From Multifurca ochricompacta (lineage: Eukaryota > Basidiomycota > Agaricomycetes > Russulales > Russulaceae), in the NCBI GenBank assembly GCA_022496185.1, contig WTXG01000278.1:1-44969 (forward strand): a stretch of 44,969 bases of DNA, written 5' to 3'. Below, in pieces: positions 11,346 through 23,282 of the stretch. A model generated the notes under the pieces. The model was not told the origin of the DNA, did no database searches, and was given only the letters and a program-made list of their open reading frames with translations. Each line of letters opens with the position of its first letter. Positions within the stretch are counted from its first letter, which is position 1. The position numbers and the translations under genes were made by a program.

Positions 11346-12728
11346 TTACCGTATGTCACGCTCCAAGCGCGTCGGCGTTGGCGGGAAGACAAACGAGCTG
11401 TTGCCTATTGGGCTCCACCCATCCTCGACGCGGTCATCAGCACGTATGAGGCTTGCGATACTCGCCGTGTGCTTGTGGCTACGACGAGCCTGCTTCGCGG
11501 CGGGCCCAATAAGCGGCATTGCTGACGACGGCGTGTCTCTGCCAGTACCTACAGGAGTCGGTCCCGGTGAGCGGTACGCGATGCCCGTCTCCTCTTCATC
11601 GCTCGCTGCATCGCTCGAGAGCTCGTAAGAGAAACCGTTACCGTCGAGATGAGGCTCTTCAATATCATAAATCTCATACTTTGAGCGCCCGTTGCTGTGG
11701 CCGCCACCCTGTGCGCTGCCGTTGGCGAGTACACCAGTAGGTGACGCAGTTGCAAGAGGGCCCTTAAGATCGTCAGGGAGAAAGAAGTAGAAGAAAGCAA
11801 TGGCGAGGCAGGAGCCACCAACTACGTCGATGAGATAATGATGGGTGAGGTACATTGTGGCCCAATATAGCACTGCGGCGTAAACCCAAGCAAATGTCGC
11901 CGCCTGAGGGAAAAAGTGGGCGATGAAAAGAGCCTCCATCGTCGCACAAGCCGAATGGAGCGAGGGAAAGGCACCGAAGACGACGGGCGAGTTGCTAAAG
12001 GCGACGGTATAGCCATGGCTGTGTAGAAGGTTGTCGATGCGCAGCAGCCCGCCAGGGGAACCTTTCATGGAATATTCTGCAGGGGTGAGCCCAAAGATGA
12101 CTTCATACCAAGGGGCGGAGCACGGGAATATGATTTGTGTCACTACTCCGACAAAGTTCATCCAACCAAACGCGCGTCCCCAAAGGTGAAGTGCTTGTTT
12201 TGGCCGGAACAGCCACAGGAGGATTGCGACGACGAAGGGGACAGTGAAATGACCGACACCATATGGTAACCACGCAATGACATCTAGGATCGGGTGTGTG
12301 TATCGAGTCAGCAGGTCCGAGATATTGGCCCCGAAGAGGACCGACTCGAGTGTTGGGAGTAAAGAGACGTATATACTTGGGCGGCGGTTGTTGGGTATGA
12401 ATTGTGAAGAATAAAATGTGATGAGATATGTCGTCACAGGTAATGCAGGTAAGAAGAACTGGGAAGTGAAAGGCACGAGGAGGAGGCTGACGTGGAGTAC
12501 AGGGATGAAGAGCTTGACCGGAAAGCCGGGTACTCGCATAATCACAAGCCAAAAGGCCGAATTAAAGATGTGGATGAAGTAGACCAGGTCAGATAAGGTG
12601 AAGGAGTGTTTTTGTAACCGCCAAAGGGTGTCCCGTGGATTGAGAGACTTATCCATGCGTCCAACCGCGGCTTGGAACGCCGCATAAATGCGGTTGCCTG
12701 CAAAGACAAAGTTTGATCTGGGTGGCAT
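11346..12728 (-). CDS. AUR1: Inositol phosphorylceramide synthase catalytic subunit (AUR1 family)
   Basis: A 460-residue protein with several hydrophobic segments and the PAP2/lipid-phosphatase-type active-site motifs of fungal IPC synthase: FGAFPSLHSA (251-260) and THHYLIDVVGG (295-305). The enzyme moves phosphoinositol from phosphatidylinositol onto phytoceramide in the Golgi and is the aureobasidin A target. Residues after about 320 form a hydrophilic low-complexity tail, as in other fungal members. The start chosen is the ATG at 12728. The frame is uninterrupted and intronless, unusual here because every other fully resolved gene except the rhodanese gene is spliced. It diverges from the fungalysin gene across a 742-bp promoter region. 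The family call is very secure. Confidence 0.95.
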   Translation of the reverse strand: MPPRSNFVFAGNRIYAAFQAAVGRMDKSLNPRDTLWRLQKHSFTLSDLVYFIHIFNSAFWLVIMRVPGFPVKLFIPVLHVSLLLVPFTSQFFLPALPVTTYLITFYSSQFIPNNRRPSIYVSLLPTLESVLFGANISDLLTRYTHPILDVIAWLPYGVGHFTVPFVVAILLWLFRPKQALHLWGRAFGWMNFVGVVTQIIFPCSAPWYEVIFGLTPAEYSMKGSPGGLLRIDNLLHSHGYTVAFSNSPVVFGAFPSLHSACATMEALFIAHFFPQAATFAWVYAAVLYWATMYLTHHYLIDVVGGSCLAIAFFYFFLPDDLKGPLATASPTGVLANGSAQGGGHSNGRSKYEIYDIEEPHLDGNGFSYELSSDAASDEEETGIAYRSPGPTPVGTGRDTPSSAMPLIGPAAKQARRSHKHTASIASLIRADDRVEDGWSPIGNSSFVFPPTPTRLERDIR

Positions 12729-13470
12729 AGATAGTGGATGGGGTTGAGGTGTAGCTGATGTGTGTTGTATAAAGCAAGACGGAAATCGTTTGTGACTTCA
12801 GGGAAAGGACACTCGGGAGAGCTTCGAACGTAACACTACAATGGAAGCTCAGCACACGACGCGAGGGGAAGGAAAAGGAGATTGATTGCGCACGCCAAAG
12901 AACTTTCAGCTATACAGAGACAGTAAGCTGCTTTCAAGCTAAGCTTAGGGAAATCAGGAATTGGTGACCGTTTGAATAAGGAAGTAGGTGGAAGGCGTCA
13001 ACTGTTCAATTCAAAACGAGTATCGAGATGCCACCACTATGAATACTGAGATTGGGGTCAGACGACTGACATCTGATAAGAAATGACTGAACTTACAAAA
13101 AATGAGGGTAGGTATCTTGTGAAAGTTGATGATAGCAGCAGCAGATAAGGAGAGTAAGTCGTTAAAAGGTGACTGAATCAAAGGTCTTGCCGCAAAGTGC
13201 AAGTACAAGTGCGTGCGCCAACAACCCAAAACAAAAAAATCAACAACAACAAACAACAAACAACAAACAACTTCAATTCAACTCGGGCTTTTGTCGTGGG
13301 AATTATGTCGATCGTGGGAATCTTCGGGTAAGGTGGGCCGGATAAGTAACGCTCCGTTGGCCTGCTGCTCTCCCATTTGCTCTTAAACCCCTTCCCCCTT
13401 CCCCCTTATCAACCACCTTTGTTGGTAGGTTGTTATCGGGGCGACACCCTTCCCTGTCTCTCTCTACTAT
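12729..13470. promoter_or_regulatory. Shared divergent promoter region of AUR1 and fungalysin
   Basis: A 742-bp interval between two divergent start codons. It contains a CAA/CAAA microsatellite at 13241-13271 and a pyrimidine-rich stretch (about 13370-13460) just before the fungalysin ATG, typical of fungal transcription-start regions. No defined TATA box is obvious. Confidence 0.5.
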
Positions 13471-16337
13471 ATGCGCTTAACCTCAACGACGTCGCTGGCC
13501 CTTGTTGGCCTAGCGGGCTCTACATTGGCTCATGACACCCTCATCACCCGTCGCAAGACTATGGGATTTGGTCCTGTACACCCTCACGCCAAGTTCCACA
13601 CTAGTCCTGTCTCCTTTGCAAAGGCATCCGTTTTTACCGCGGATCCCTATGAGATTGCCAGGAGCTTTGTGACGGAGCTCCTCCAAGATCAGCTCTCTGG
13701 AGATAACTCTTTCTCCTTGCGCCAAGACTCTTACACTGATAAGGCCACCGGTGTCACGCACGTCTATTTCCGTCAAATGATACATGGTCTTGAGGTCGCC
13801 GATGGTGATATGAATATCAACGTGAAGGATGGCCTTGTCATCTCGTATGGCGACTCGGTAAGCCTTATTTTTTGATGTGACTCATCTGCCCCCGCTGGTA
13901 AGGCGCTTATTTTACTACCCCAGTTCTTCCGTGGCTATGTGCCCAGCATCTCCCTCATGGATGAGCCGATCATCCCTGGCCCACATGCAGAGTTTTGTGA
14001 CCTTTTGCAAAACCAGCTGACCGAACGCCTGAATTTACTTCAGCATCAATCCGCCGCTAGTGATCAGATCACCATGTCTGGGGTTCGACTCACAGATGAG
14101 CCACTCGAACGCATGCATCGCCTTTACCGATGGAATTGCGAGCACGTCCGCACCCCTTATGAGCTCGCCGAGATGGGATTTGTTAAACCCGCCGACGTTT
14201 TTGATCCTCACAACGCCCTTCTACAGTTCATGATTGCCGCTACGCCAAACGATGCTGTCGTCACAGAGATCCTCAACAACCGCGATCAGATCATCGAGGG
14301 CATGACGTCCTGGTTCGAGGCTCATTTCGTCGGCGATGACAATGCTGTCCTCGTCGAGATGATTGATAATGTCCCCGATGCTGTATCTCCCGTAAAGGCA
14401 AAGCCAGTCTACATTCAACTCCCAGACGGTGATAGGACCATACTTGTGCAGGCTTGGCGGGTAAGTACTTCAGATTTACGATGCTTCCAAGCTGTTGATT
14501 GGTTGGCAGTTCGAAGTTGAGATGCGAGACAACTGGTATGAGGCTGTAGTCTCACGTCAAGCGCCTCACCGCATATTCTCGGTCGTTGACTGGGCATCGG
14601 ACGCTCCCGTCCCTTCTGAGCCCACACAGCGTCCACATGCAACATACAATGTCTTTGCATTCGGCATTAATGATCCTTCTGAAGGCAATCGTTCAATTCT
14701 TAAGGAAAACTTTGATTCGCTGGCTAGCCCTCTCGGGTGGCACGTCATTCCCATTGCCAATGACCCGCTATCCTCAAGCCTCAAAGTGAAGGGCGGGTAC
14801 TCCAATTACACCACTACCGTCGGGAACAATGTCTGTAACTTCTATTCATCATCTCGTGATTGTACTAACTCTTGCAAAGGTATTCGCTCACGAGAACTGG
14901 GAAGGACAGAGCGACTGGTTGCACAACTATCGGCCTGATGGTGGCGAACAGCTGATATTCAATTACACTTACGATCCTAAGCCCGCCGATAAATCAGACT
15001 CGCTAGACGAGGCGAAGAAGTACATCAATACCACCGTTACACAACTTTTCTACACTTCTAACCTAGTGCACGATCTTTACTATCGGTATGCAGCGTTTTT
15101 TTTCCTGTGTACTGTGACTTTGATTAACTACTCTGTCACTCAGTTACGGCTTTGACGAGATATCTGGGAACTTCCAGCAACACAACTTCGGGCGTGGTGG
15201 TCAGGAAGGTGATGCCGTTATTGCAAACGCCCAAGACGGCTCCGGTTACAACAACGCGAACTTTATGACCCCTCCAGATGGGCAGAATGGTCGCTGTAGG
15301 ATGTACCTGTGGAACACCGCAAACCCGTACCGCGATGGCGATCTTGAGGCCGGCATCGTCATTCACGAGTTGTCCCATGGTCTGAGCATCCGCTTGACTG
15401 GCGGGCCTGCGAACTCAGGATGTCTTGGATGGGGTGAAAGTGGTGGAATGGGAGAAGGTTGGGGAGGTGAGAATTTGTGTACGTGAAGCGGGTCTTAAAT
15501 TGACATCACTGCACAGATTTCCTGGCCACCACCATCCGCAGCAAGGTTCTTTACTCGGATTACCCTATGGGTGCTTGGGCCGCCAATCAAGATGGAGGCA
15601 TTCGGAACTACCCATACTCTGTTGTATGAGGTCTGCTGATACTTCTTGCGGGCTTGATTTTGACTGCTGTACAGAACGAAACGATCAATCCATCCACGTA
15701 CAAGACACTCGACAAGCCTGGGTATTGGGGAGTTCATGCGATCGGTGAGGTCTGGGCAGAGGTGCTCTGGGTCGTTGCCCAACGATTGATCGCAAAGCAT
15801 GGTTTCATCGAGTCGCTCTTCCCGCCACAACCCCTTGAGGATGGGACGATCCCTGTCGGCGACTTCTACCGTACTCCTGAATTTACCGCGTCTGGTGCGC
15901 CAAGGCCGCTCGTGCCGAAGCATGGCAATTCTTTGATTGTGCAGCTTGTGCTCAATGGCATGAAGCTGCAACAATGTCGTCCGAGCTTCTTTGATGCGCG
16001 TGACGCGATCATTCAGGCGGACCAGGTTCTCACTGGTGGGGAGAATTTTTGCGAGTTGTGGTTGGCATTCGCAGAGAAAGGTTTGGGAATAGACGCAACA
16101 GTTCAGGGTCGTACGCCGTGGGGAGGAGGCATTCGTACAAACGTGAGTGGCAATTTCCTATGGTATAATCCCACACCTGTGTTGACGATGAATACCCATC
16201 AGGGTTTCAATGTCCCGGCTTTGTGCCGCCCTGAGGAGACTCCTGAGCCTTCCCCAGAGCCCGAACCTTCACCAGCGCCAGGTGAGCCCGACGACGAACC
16301 AGGGGATGACTGGCCGTGGGCGTTCGTCCGCATCTAG
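13471..16337 (+). CDS. Secreted fungalysin-type metalloprotease (peptidase family M36)
   Basis: Seven exons: 13471-13857, 13924-14460, 14510-14830, 14880-15085, 15144-15466, 15517-15623 and 15675-16337. They join in frame to 847 codons. A signal peptide ([12 protein letters not shown]) is followed by an FTP-type propeptide and the M36 domain. The zinc site is HELSH at 558-562 with the third ligand Glu588 in GMGEGWGDF; the 26-residue spacing is the family standard. The protein hydrolyses extracellular proteins, with the propeptide acting as chaperone and inhibitor. It is longer than the usual 600-650 residues. The extra length lies mainly between the FTP segment and the SYGDS/VDW region (about residues 130-310) and in a Pro/Glu-rich tail ([13 protein letters not shown]). 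No frame lesion was found. Confidence 0.93.
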
Positions 16338-16699
16338 AAATTATATCATTACATTCTATCTTTCTTTACGGTAAATAAGTACACCACCTCTTGGTTGAAG
16401 TACGGTGTGTGTAATGAAATGAGTAAACTCCATTATAAAGTTAAAGTGTGATCTCGGACGTGACGAGCCACTAACATGCCTCACCTCGCCTCTTTAAGTC
16501 TCACATTCAGCCAAACGTCTAGTCTCTTCTCTTTCCACTTCCGCACCCTTATCCTCTACCACTGAGACGACAGCCACGTGCCACCAACGAGTCAGTCAAC
16601 CCTCCGATCCATCACCTCACACCCCACTCCATTCTCATCAATTTATCTCACACCAGAAATCAGCGTTTCCTCCCCCCCCCCACATTCTTCACAAAAACG
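16338..16699 (+). promoter_or_regulatory. Intergenic and promoter of the intact Rab18-like gene
   Basis: Short 3' region of the fungalysin gene, then a CT-rich leader with a poly-C run (about 16672-16681) directly before the Rab ATG. No TATA box is evident. Confidence 0.4.
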
Positions 16700-17871
16700 A
16701 TGGCACCGGCACCGCAGTCACGATCACAAGAGCTTATCAATGTCAAGTTACTACTGATTGGCAATTCGTCCGTCGGGAAGAGCAGCTTGCTGCTCCGCTT
16801 CTCCGACAAACAATGGTTGCCCGAGGACGAGGCGAGTGCGACGATCGGCGTTGATTTCAGGGTGTGCCCTTTTTTTTTTTTGGTTTTCTCTCTTATTGAC
16901 GATGGTCTGCTACTGCGTTGGCTGGGGTGGTGTCTTGTTTAGGTACATAAAATGGAGGTTAAGGGACGGAAGGTCAAGATGAGCATTTGGGTGAGTCCCC
17001 CCCCCCCCCAACAATGATTATTGTTTTCTGTGCAGAAAAGAATGAAGTTTAGAATTGACCCTTTTTTTCTTTCTTTGCACATCACATCATCAATCGTATC
17101 TCGACGTTCGCTGTTGTTTTGCGATCCTTCTGTGCGCTATGCGCCATGATATAGGATACGGCAGGCCAAGAACGCTTTCGCACCATCACGGCGTCGTACT
17201 ATCGCGGGGCGCAAGGGGTCATTCTCGGTACGTTCTGCAGCTCCTACCTTCCCGCCACTACACCGCAGGCCCAACTCACCGTAGTGGGGTCGGTGAACGC
17301 GCATGTGCGTGGCAGTGTACGACGTGTCGAGTCGTGAGTCATTCGAGGCGCTTCCGCGCTGGTTGAATGAGCTCGAGACATATGTTCCGGCTGAGGTCGT
17401 CAAGATTGTCGTCGGTAACAAATTAGACAAGGTGGGGGCTATCCGAAGTCCCTCCCCGCCCATCGCTTACCCTTAAACCCCCCCCCCCCTTTTTTTTTTT
17501 CCCTTGGTTGGTTCCTCCACACCGGCTTATCCGCACTGAATGCACGACACGGCACTCGCATTATAAAACAGGAATACTCTCGACAAGTGCCGACAGAGGA
17601 GGGTAAAGCATTCGCTCAACTCACGGGATGCTTATTCGTCGAGGCTTCCGCCAAGACGGCAGTGGGAGTGACCGAAGCGTTCAACGACGTTGTTACACGT
17701 ATCATCGACACGCCATCCCTATGGGGCGAGGAGAATCCCAAGGCGTCGTCCAAGGCGGCCAAGGCGGCGGCAGCGTCCACGGGTAGACTGCGCACGCCTG
17801 ACAGTATGCCAGGGAATATTGATCTGTCGCAGACACTGGATGATGAGGAATCGGTTGGGTGTGCATGCTAA
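16700..17871 (+). CDS. Rab18-like small GTPase, intact copy
   Basis: Five exons, 16700-16861, 16943-16990, 17155-17227, 17316-17431 and 17572-17871, encode 232 residues. All GTPase motifs are present: GNSSVGKSS (P-loop), TIGVDF (switch I), [13 protein letters not shown] (switch II), GNKLDK and [10 protein letters not shown]. The C-terminus is CAC, a double-cysteine geranylgeranylation site. The stretch [22 protein letters not shown] favours the Rab18 subfamily, which acts on ER, lipid droplets and Golgi-ER traffic. Introns contain long homopolymers (T near 16870, C near 16999 and 17480). It is the only undamaged member of a three-copy array; copies A and B lie 5-9 kb upstream on the same strand. 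Confidence 0.94.
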
Positions 17872-18355
17872 TAGCTCGTCGCGTTGATGCCATTTGTTCC
17901 TGGGTACGATCTGCGAGGGCGCACGCTCGAATGCGTTCTGAAGCCTCCAGAACGGTTACCTCTTTGATGACCACTTTCACGATACGAACTATATATTTGT
18001 TTTCTCGCTGTATCATACATACTACTGAGATGATACTTGGTGTTTCCCCCCATGAATTAAATACAATACACTCACAATCAATCTAGTGTGCGCTTGAGAT
18101 TAAGATGAGGATTAGGGCAGATCTAGGGACTAGATTTTCTACATAGAAAAAGAAAAAGAACAAAGCGTGAGAATTGAGAATTTACTTATCTTATCTTGAT
18201 CCACCCAAGAACAAGAGACTCGTAGCGTATCGAGAACTGCCGCTATCCTTCCATACAGAGAGAAAATTTGTCCGACCGATTTGGCACTACACACTTTACA
18301 AAAATTTTATTTGGTGCAACTATATATGCGCTTGCTAAGATTCAGTTGCTACCCT
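17872..18355. other. Convergent 3' region
   Basis: Holds the 3' ends of the Rab18-like gene (plus) and the FMO gene (minus). AT-rich stretches are consistent with polyadenylation regions. No gene seen. Confidence 0.5.
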
Positions 18356-20796
18356 TCACGCGGGGAGTAGCTCACGCAACCGGTTCCAAACATCTCTAGA
18401 AATATCCCTCTGCATCAAAGCAAGTATTAGCACGACAAAAAATCACGGGGGTAAAACACGTACCGCTTGTTTGATAACTTCCTCAGGATCTCCACCCTTC
18501 AGAAACACGGCCGACCCCAGCGCACCTAGTGCCCCAATCAAAGTAACCGTCGCGAATAACGCCTTACGTGACCGCCCATGACGGCGGCGCCATTGCCGAG
18601 CACCAGGACCCCTAACTTCATGATCTTCCCAGCGGAAATTTCGCAGCCACCACCAAAGCAGAGCGAGGGGACCCGGGAAGGTGCTGAAGATGCGGCCGCG
18701 TGAACCAACACGATACCACGACGCGCACTGCGTCCAAACCGAGTTTTCAAGCCGTTCCTGCAACATGTCATTGTACTGTTCCGTCGCCACGTCGGTCGGT
18801 GCTATGCTTGTAAGCAAGCCCGAGCGTATAGGCGCAAGGAACTTGAGAAGGTACAGGGTCTGTGACTCCTCGGAGAAGAGGGCCGACGTGTGACCAGTGG
18901 TCACGTTCGACCTGTACCAGAGGAGCGTGGCCATGTCAGTGGTAAAACGAGGTATGTTGGTTGATACAGCATGTGAAAAAAGAGTACCTTGTATCATGAA
19001 GAAATTAGGGAAACCAGGAACTGTGCTACCCAGGTATGCCATCGGCCCGCCGTGCGCATCATTGTACTCCTTCAGCGTGCCTCTTGTGCCGCGCACGTCC
19101 AGCGGATAATTGTCCTGCCGGGCGTGCTGCTGTCAATATACGGCTGGTCAGACGAATCAGAACCTACGGTTATAAAGCCTGTCCCATATATTATAACATC
19201 AAGGGGTACCTTCTCACCTAAACGAACCTCGTTACATACGACCCTCTCACGAATAAAATGCAAGACATACCCGTTTCCGTAACAACACCGTCATGTTCGA
19301 CACGTGCGATGTGGTCAAAAGTGAGGCGGACATTCGAGCGATTCAACGATTGAAGATAGCTTAGATCGCGTACAATTCGCCTGCATCCAATCGCTGCATA
19401 TTTTGATCAGGCCAAAATGATTGTGCTGAAAAGAGAGGAATACGCACGGTATGTCGGAATGATCTGGCTGTGATACTTGGCGGGAACAACGTCCTTTATG
19501 TACTTCTCCGAACTCTAAAACCGGATCAAGCGTGTAAGCAAACGCAGTGGTTCAAGGCGCTGTATGTACCTTGCTATATAACTTGGCTAAGAAGTTATTA
19601 CCTTTTCCCTTAAACATAAGGTAGGCCATTTCGTACTGTGATTCGTCAGACTCGGAGCGAAGCGTAATTAAAGATAACCCAACTGTTGCCGCAATCCAGA
19701 AGCGGTGGATAAGGCGCACGAGCGGGAGGTACGCAAAAGCCCACTTCGTAATTCCCCAATAAGGAATGTGAGGCTGCAGGAACACGTTATACAGAGCAAA
19801 TCCGTATTGCTTCGATTACCAACTTACGGATGGTATGTACCACATCGCGGTGCGGACGAAATTTGTCACTTTGATGGTCGGGTCCTCCGATATTATAGGA
19901 ACGAACTGCGTCCTGGGTAGAGACAATGCATGATGAGAACGGGGTGTTGAACCTCAGGCTCACGGATTGGACAAGATGAATGACTTACGCGGAACTTCCG
20001 TTACCCACGACACCAACACGTTTGCCGTGGAGATCGACATCGTGCCTCCAGCGCGCCGAATGGAAGACCTCGCCCTCGAACAACTCGATTCCCTGAAGCT
20101 TGGGGTAGCGAGGAACGACCAGTATGCCGATGGCGGATACGAGGGCGGTCGCGCGGGACACTTGCTTCTCGCCTGTGCGAACATCTCTTGTCTCGATGAC
20201 CCACACGTTCGCATCCGCATCCCACTCGGCCTTGTCGACAGATGTGTGGAACCGGCAGTGTTGATGGAGGTGATACTTGTCTGCTACTCGCTGTATATAC
20301 TCCAGAATTTCTGGCTGCGTGGCATGAGAGCGGGCCCAATCGGGCTTCGGGTCCGTGGAGAGTGAGTAGTAGTGTACGGGAACATCGCAGGCACAACCCT
20401 GGAAAAAGCATAAGGATGGGACTCGGTAAGGTATCAGTCAGGGCACGTGCCGGGTAGGTATTATCCTGGAATCCAACAATATATCAACGTTAGAATTAAA
20501 TGACTGGTCTTGTGGGGGATACTTACTCTCCATGTTCCTCCGACACCAGCGCCACTCTCGTAGATCTACACGGCAGTCGCCTTGAATTTGTTGTGGTGAA
20601 TTAGTGAGTGGAGACTGACCACAAAATCATTGAAGCCCCATTTCCTTTTGAGAGCGATGGCAACGCTGAGACCGCCAAATCTATAAATTTGTGTGTGATT
20701 TCAGACACTTTGGTGGGTGGTATATGAGGAAACAGGAGCCTACCCAGAACCGATAATGGCGATGTTGAAACTTGAACTAGGTTTAGTAGTAGTCAT
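18356..20796 (-). CDS. Flavin-containing / Baeyer-Villiger-type monooxygenase with C-terminal membrane anchor
   Basis: Thirteen exons run from ATG 20796 to TGA 18356. Their summed length is 1736 nt, one short of 579 codons. Motifs are FAD-binding GSGFGG (16-21), NTYPGCACDVP, the Baeyer-Villiger fingerprint FxGxxxHxxxW (FEGEVFHSARW, 163-173), NADPH-binding GNGSSA (188-193) and YGTGFITDNYPLDV. The C-terminus has a hydrophobic anchor (ALFATVTLIGALGALG). Such enzymes use NADPH and O2 to oxygenate ketones or heteroatoms. The missing base falls at the start of exon 12 (18911), where the family has GPN; without it the spliced frame stops. Exon 4 is only 15 nt (20451-20465) and is followed by a GC-AG intron. 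Either one consensus error or a recent inactivation explains the frame. Confidence 0.88.
20399..20450 (-). other. GC-AG intron (donor GCACGT) in the FMO gene
   Basis: The codons for NTYP and GCACDV must join for the conserved FMO motif. The only frame-keeping junction is CCG|GCACGT to CAG|GGT. The nearby GT two bases downstream would break the frame. Confidence 0.8.
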
Positions 20797-22139
20797 AATT
20801 GAGTAGGAGAGAGAGGAGGGCTCTCTCTTTCCTTTTCCTTTTGTATTCTGCCGACAGTTCATCTCAGGGGCTGAAGTATCAAGATGATGAAGCATCGAGA
20901 TGATGAAGGGAGAGGGAGAAGGAAAGGAAGAAGACGGAACGGAAGAGAGCTCTCACGTGCTGTGACATTAGGCTAATCAGATCTCATCGGGGGTCAACTC
21001 AAATACCCCGGATCATTAAAGTCACTTGGCATCATTTCATCGCGTCTTTGCGGGGGGTGACACGCGTCAAGGATATACCGGAGGGGTCTATCTGAACCTA
21101 AACTAAATATACCGAGTCCGTGAGGGGGCAGCGGCGAATGCTTGATGTGAAATACCTACCAGATGTCGGTCGAGACACCGAGGTCATACGCTGTAACTGA
21201 GTCAGCACTCTTGAGCTCGTGAGCTGCTAATGTGGGGCGTTCATTCTGCTACCGACACACCGGAAGAAGATCCCAAGTATCCCTCGCGCGAGTTGGGCGT
21301 CACTAGTAAAATACCTGATCTGACGTTAACAGTGAGTGTTATCGAACATAGGCGCTAGTCTGGGCCACTTTCGAGGATGTAAATCTTTCAGGTGCGCACC
21401 TCCAACATTCAACAAGCCCCATTCAGGGGGGGCTGACGTTGTGAACAGATACACGACCTTTCCTTTTCTTTTCTTTTCTCCGCTGGTTTCTCCATGACCA
21501 TGACATGACGTTCATGAAAGTTAGGGAGTCTGAACCCAGGTGAGGTATATCATCATGTATTCAAGTCAACCATGCGCTCGAACTGAACCCGCAGAAGGCT
21601 GCACAGAATGTCGCCTGCAGTGAATGCAGTCTCTGCATATGTAAACCTCAGCATCTATCGCGACCATGTCATACGAGCTATCAAGCAACGCGATCTCCTT
21701 GACTTACTCAATCCCCGGCCACCGCTCCTTCAGGTACTCAACCTCGTCTACATCGCAATTCAGCTCATTTCCATCACCATTTTTAAGCCAGTGTGTTTCA
21801 TTCACCCCTTAACCTTTCTCCGTAATCAACACGGCATTGTGTCGACAGAAACCTCCGAAACATGACAGGCTGAGAAAACCATATGGTAAAATCCCGTTTG
21901 TTGGTGGAATCTCTGATAATTGCACCAGGCTCACGCTGAAGCTTGTGATTCAGGTACTGGCCTCACAGGGATATCTTTGGCTGCGCATTGTATAGCTCAC
22001 AACCTTGAAGTCATCATTTTTGATGGTGCACACTAATAAACGCTGACTGATATCGTATGATGATGCCCCGTTAGCAAATGACTCTGTGGGTGTGTCATTT
22101 GGGCCAACGTCAACAAAACTTCATGTCTGCAGCTCAATT
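20797..22139. other. FMO promoter and unassigned sequence
   Basis: Upstream of the FMO start is a pyrimidine-rich tract on the plus strand (20820-20842). The plus frame at 21608-21865 reads like protein (VYIAIQLISITIF) but I recognise no family; it might be the head of the FMO remnant that follows. Confidence 0.35.
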
Positions 22140-23282
22140 CCTTGACCTACCGCTTTCATCTCGGAGTGCTCTGATCATGTGGCTTCCCCTGCGGTGATGA
22201 GATTCTTTCAGGAGTCCGCCAAATCTGGAAAGAGTACAAGCTTGAGCCACGCACGCGTCTCAGTGTACGTCTCGGTGTACGCCCGAATTGTTTTACAAAA
22301 AATGTACATGATCTAATCAGTGTTCGTTTTCGTTTGCTATTGTATAGGTACGCGTTACCTTCGTGAGGCGCGCAAGGGATTGTTCCTCCCCTGGAGCGAC
22401 ATGGATTATCAACGACGGTGCTGATGACGAGTTCGATTCGGTCATTGTCACTATATGCACATGTGGCGAGCCGCGGATACATAGTTTTTCCTGGCATTCC
22501 CAAACCATACAAGGTTGACGGAATGACCGGTGATATTGATCAAAGAGAAAAATTCCACGTTCACGAGATAACACGGAAGAAGATAGCGTGGCTTGTGTTG
22601 AAAACACGCCGAAGGAGTCACATCGTACACGAAATCCCATAGAAGATAGCGAAGGAGAAACGTACTGTGGTGCAGTGATTCATTCATCAAAGTTCAACCG
22701 AGCGGACCTTGATGGTAGGATGGTCCTCGTCATTAATAGTAGGGCGAGCGGTATGAAGATCGTCGGGACAGCACTCTCGCGTGGAGCCGAGCATACTATG
22801 GTGATCTCTAGCGTGACGAGGCATAGTCCTTCAGTCTTTGGTCCGTGACTCTAGATACGCCAACGAACAACACGCTCATAGTGGGTCTTTCCGAGGAATG
22901 TAGTCCTCGACATATTGATTTCCGCGCAACCTTTCGGGCGCGAAATGCCATTTAGGTGTCCATAGTATTCCCCTCATCACGTTCATCCCGCCTTGGTTGA
23001 TCCGGAGACTGCTTCCGTCTAGCTTCCTTTGGAAGAAACTTATCATTATCCTTCAATATCGTGGCGTTGAAGATCTCATCCCCACGGTAGGCATTTATGA
23101 GTCGACCAGATGGTGTCCTTCTGCGCAGCAAAGATAGTCCGGAACGAGATGAAGAGATCGATGGCGATGTCGTCGTCTTTGCTACGGGTTTCAAGAAACC
23201 AAGTCTGGATTTTCTGCCCCAAGATCTGTTCCCGGAAAACTACGAGCGACCGAATTACATCTATGAGCACGTAGGGGAGTGA
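22140..23282 (+). pseudogene. Remnant of a second FMO gene, N-terminal and central part
   Basis: Pieces of an FMO are scattered over several plus frames: EYKLEPRTRLS, FPGIPKPYK (near 22495), CGAVIHSSKF (the FxGxxxHSxxF region, near 22665), GTALSRGAEHT (near 22780) and VVVFATGFKKPSLDFLPQDLF (23180 onward, shown here split by family motif ATGF). The second Rossmann glycine motif is gone (INSRASG). Frames change repeatedly and stops intervene, so this is clearly dead, unlike the single-lesion FMO upstream. The family type differs from the gene at 18356: it resembles fungal dimethylaniline-monooxygenase-like proteins. The C-terminal part expected next is not here, but similar sequence occurs at 30074-30532. 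Confidence 0.75.

Noticed and set aside
16990..17510. Poly-C and poly-T tracts in Rab18 introns as functional elements
   Set aside because: Simple homopolymers in introns, probably slippage; no further structure.
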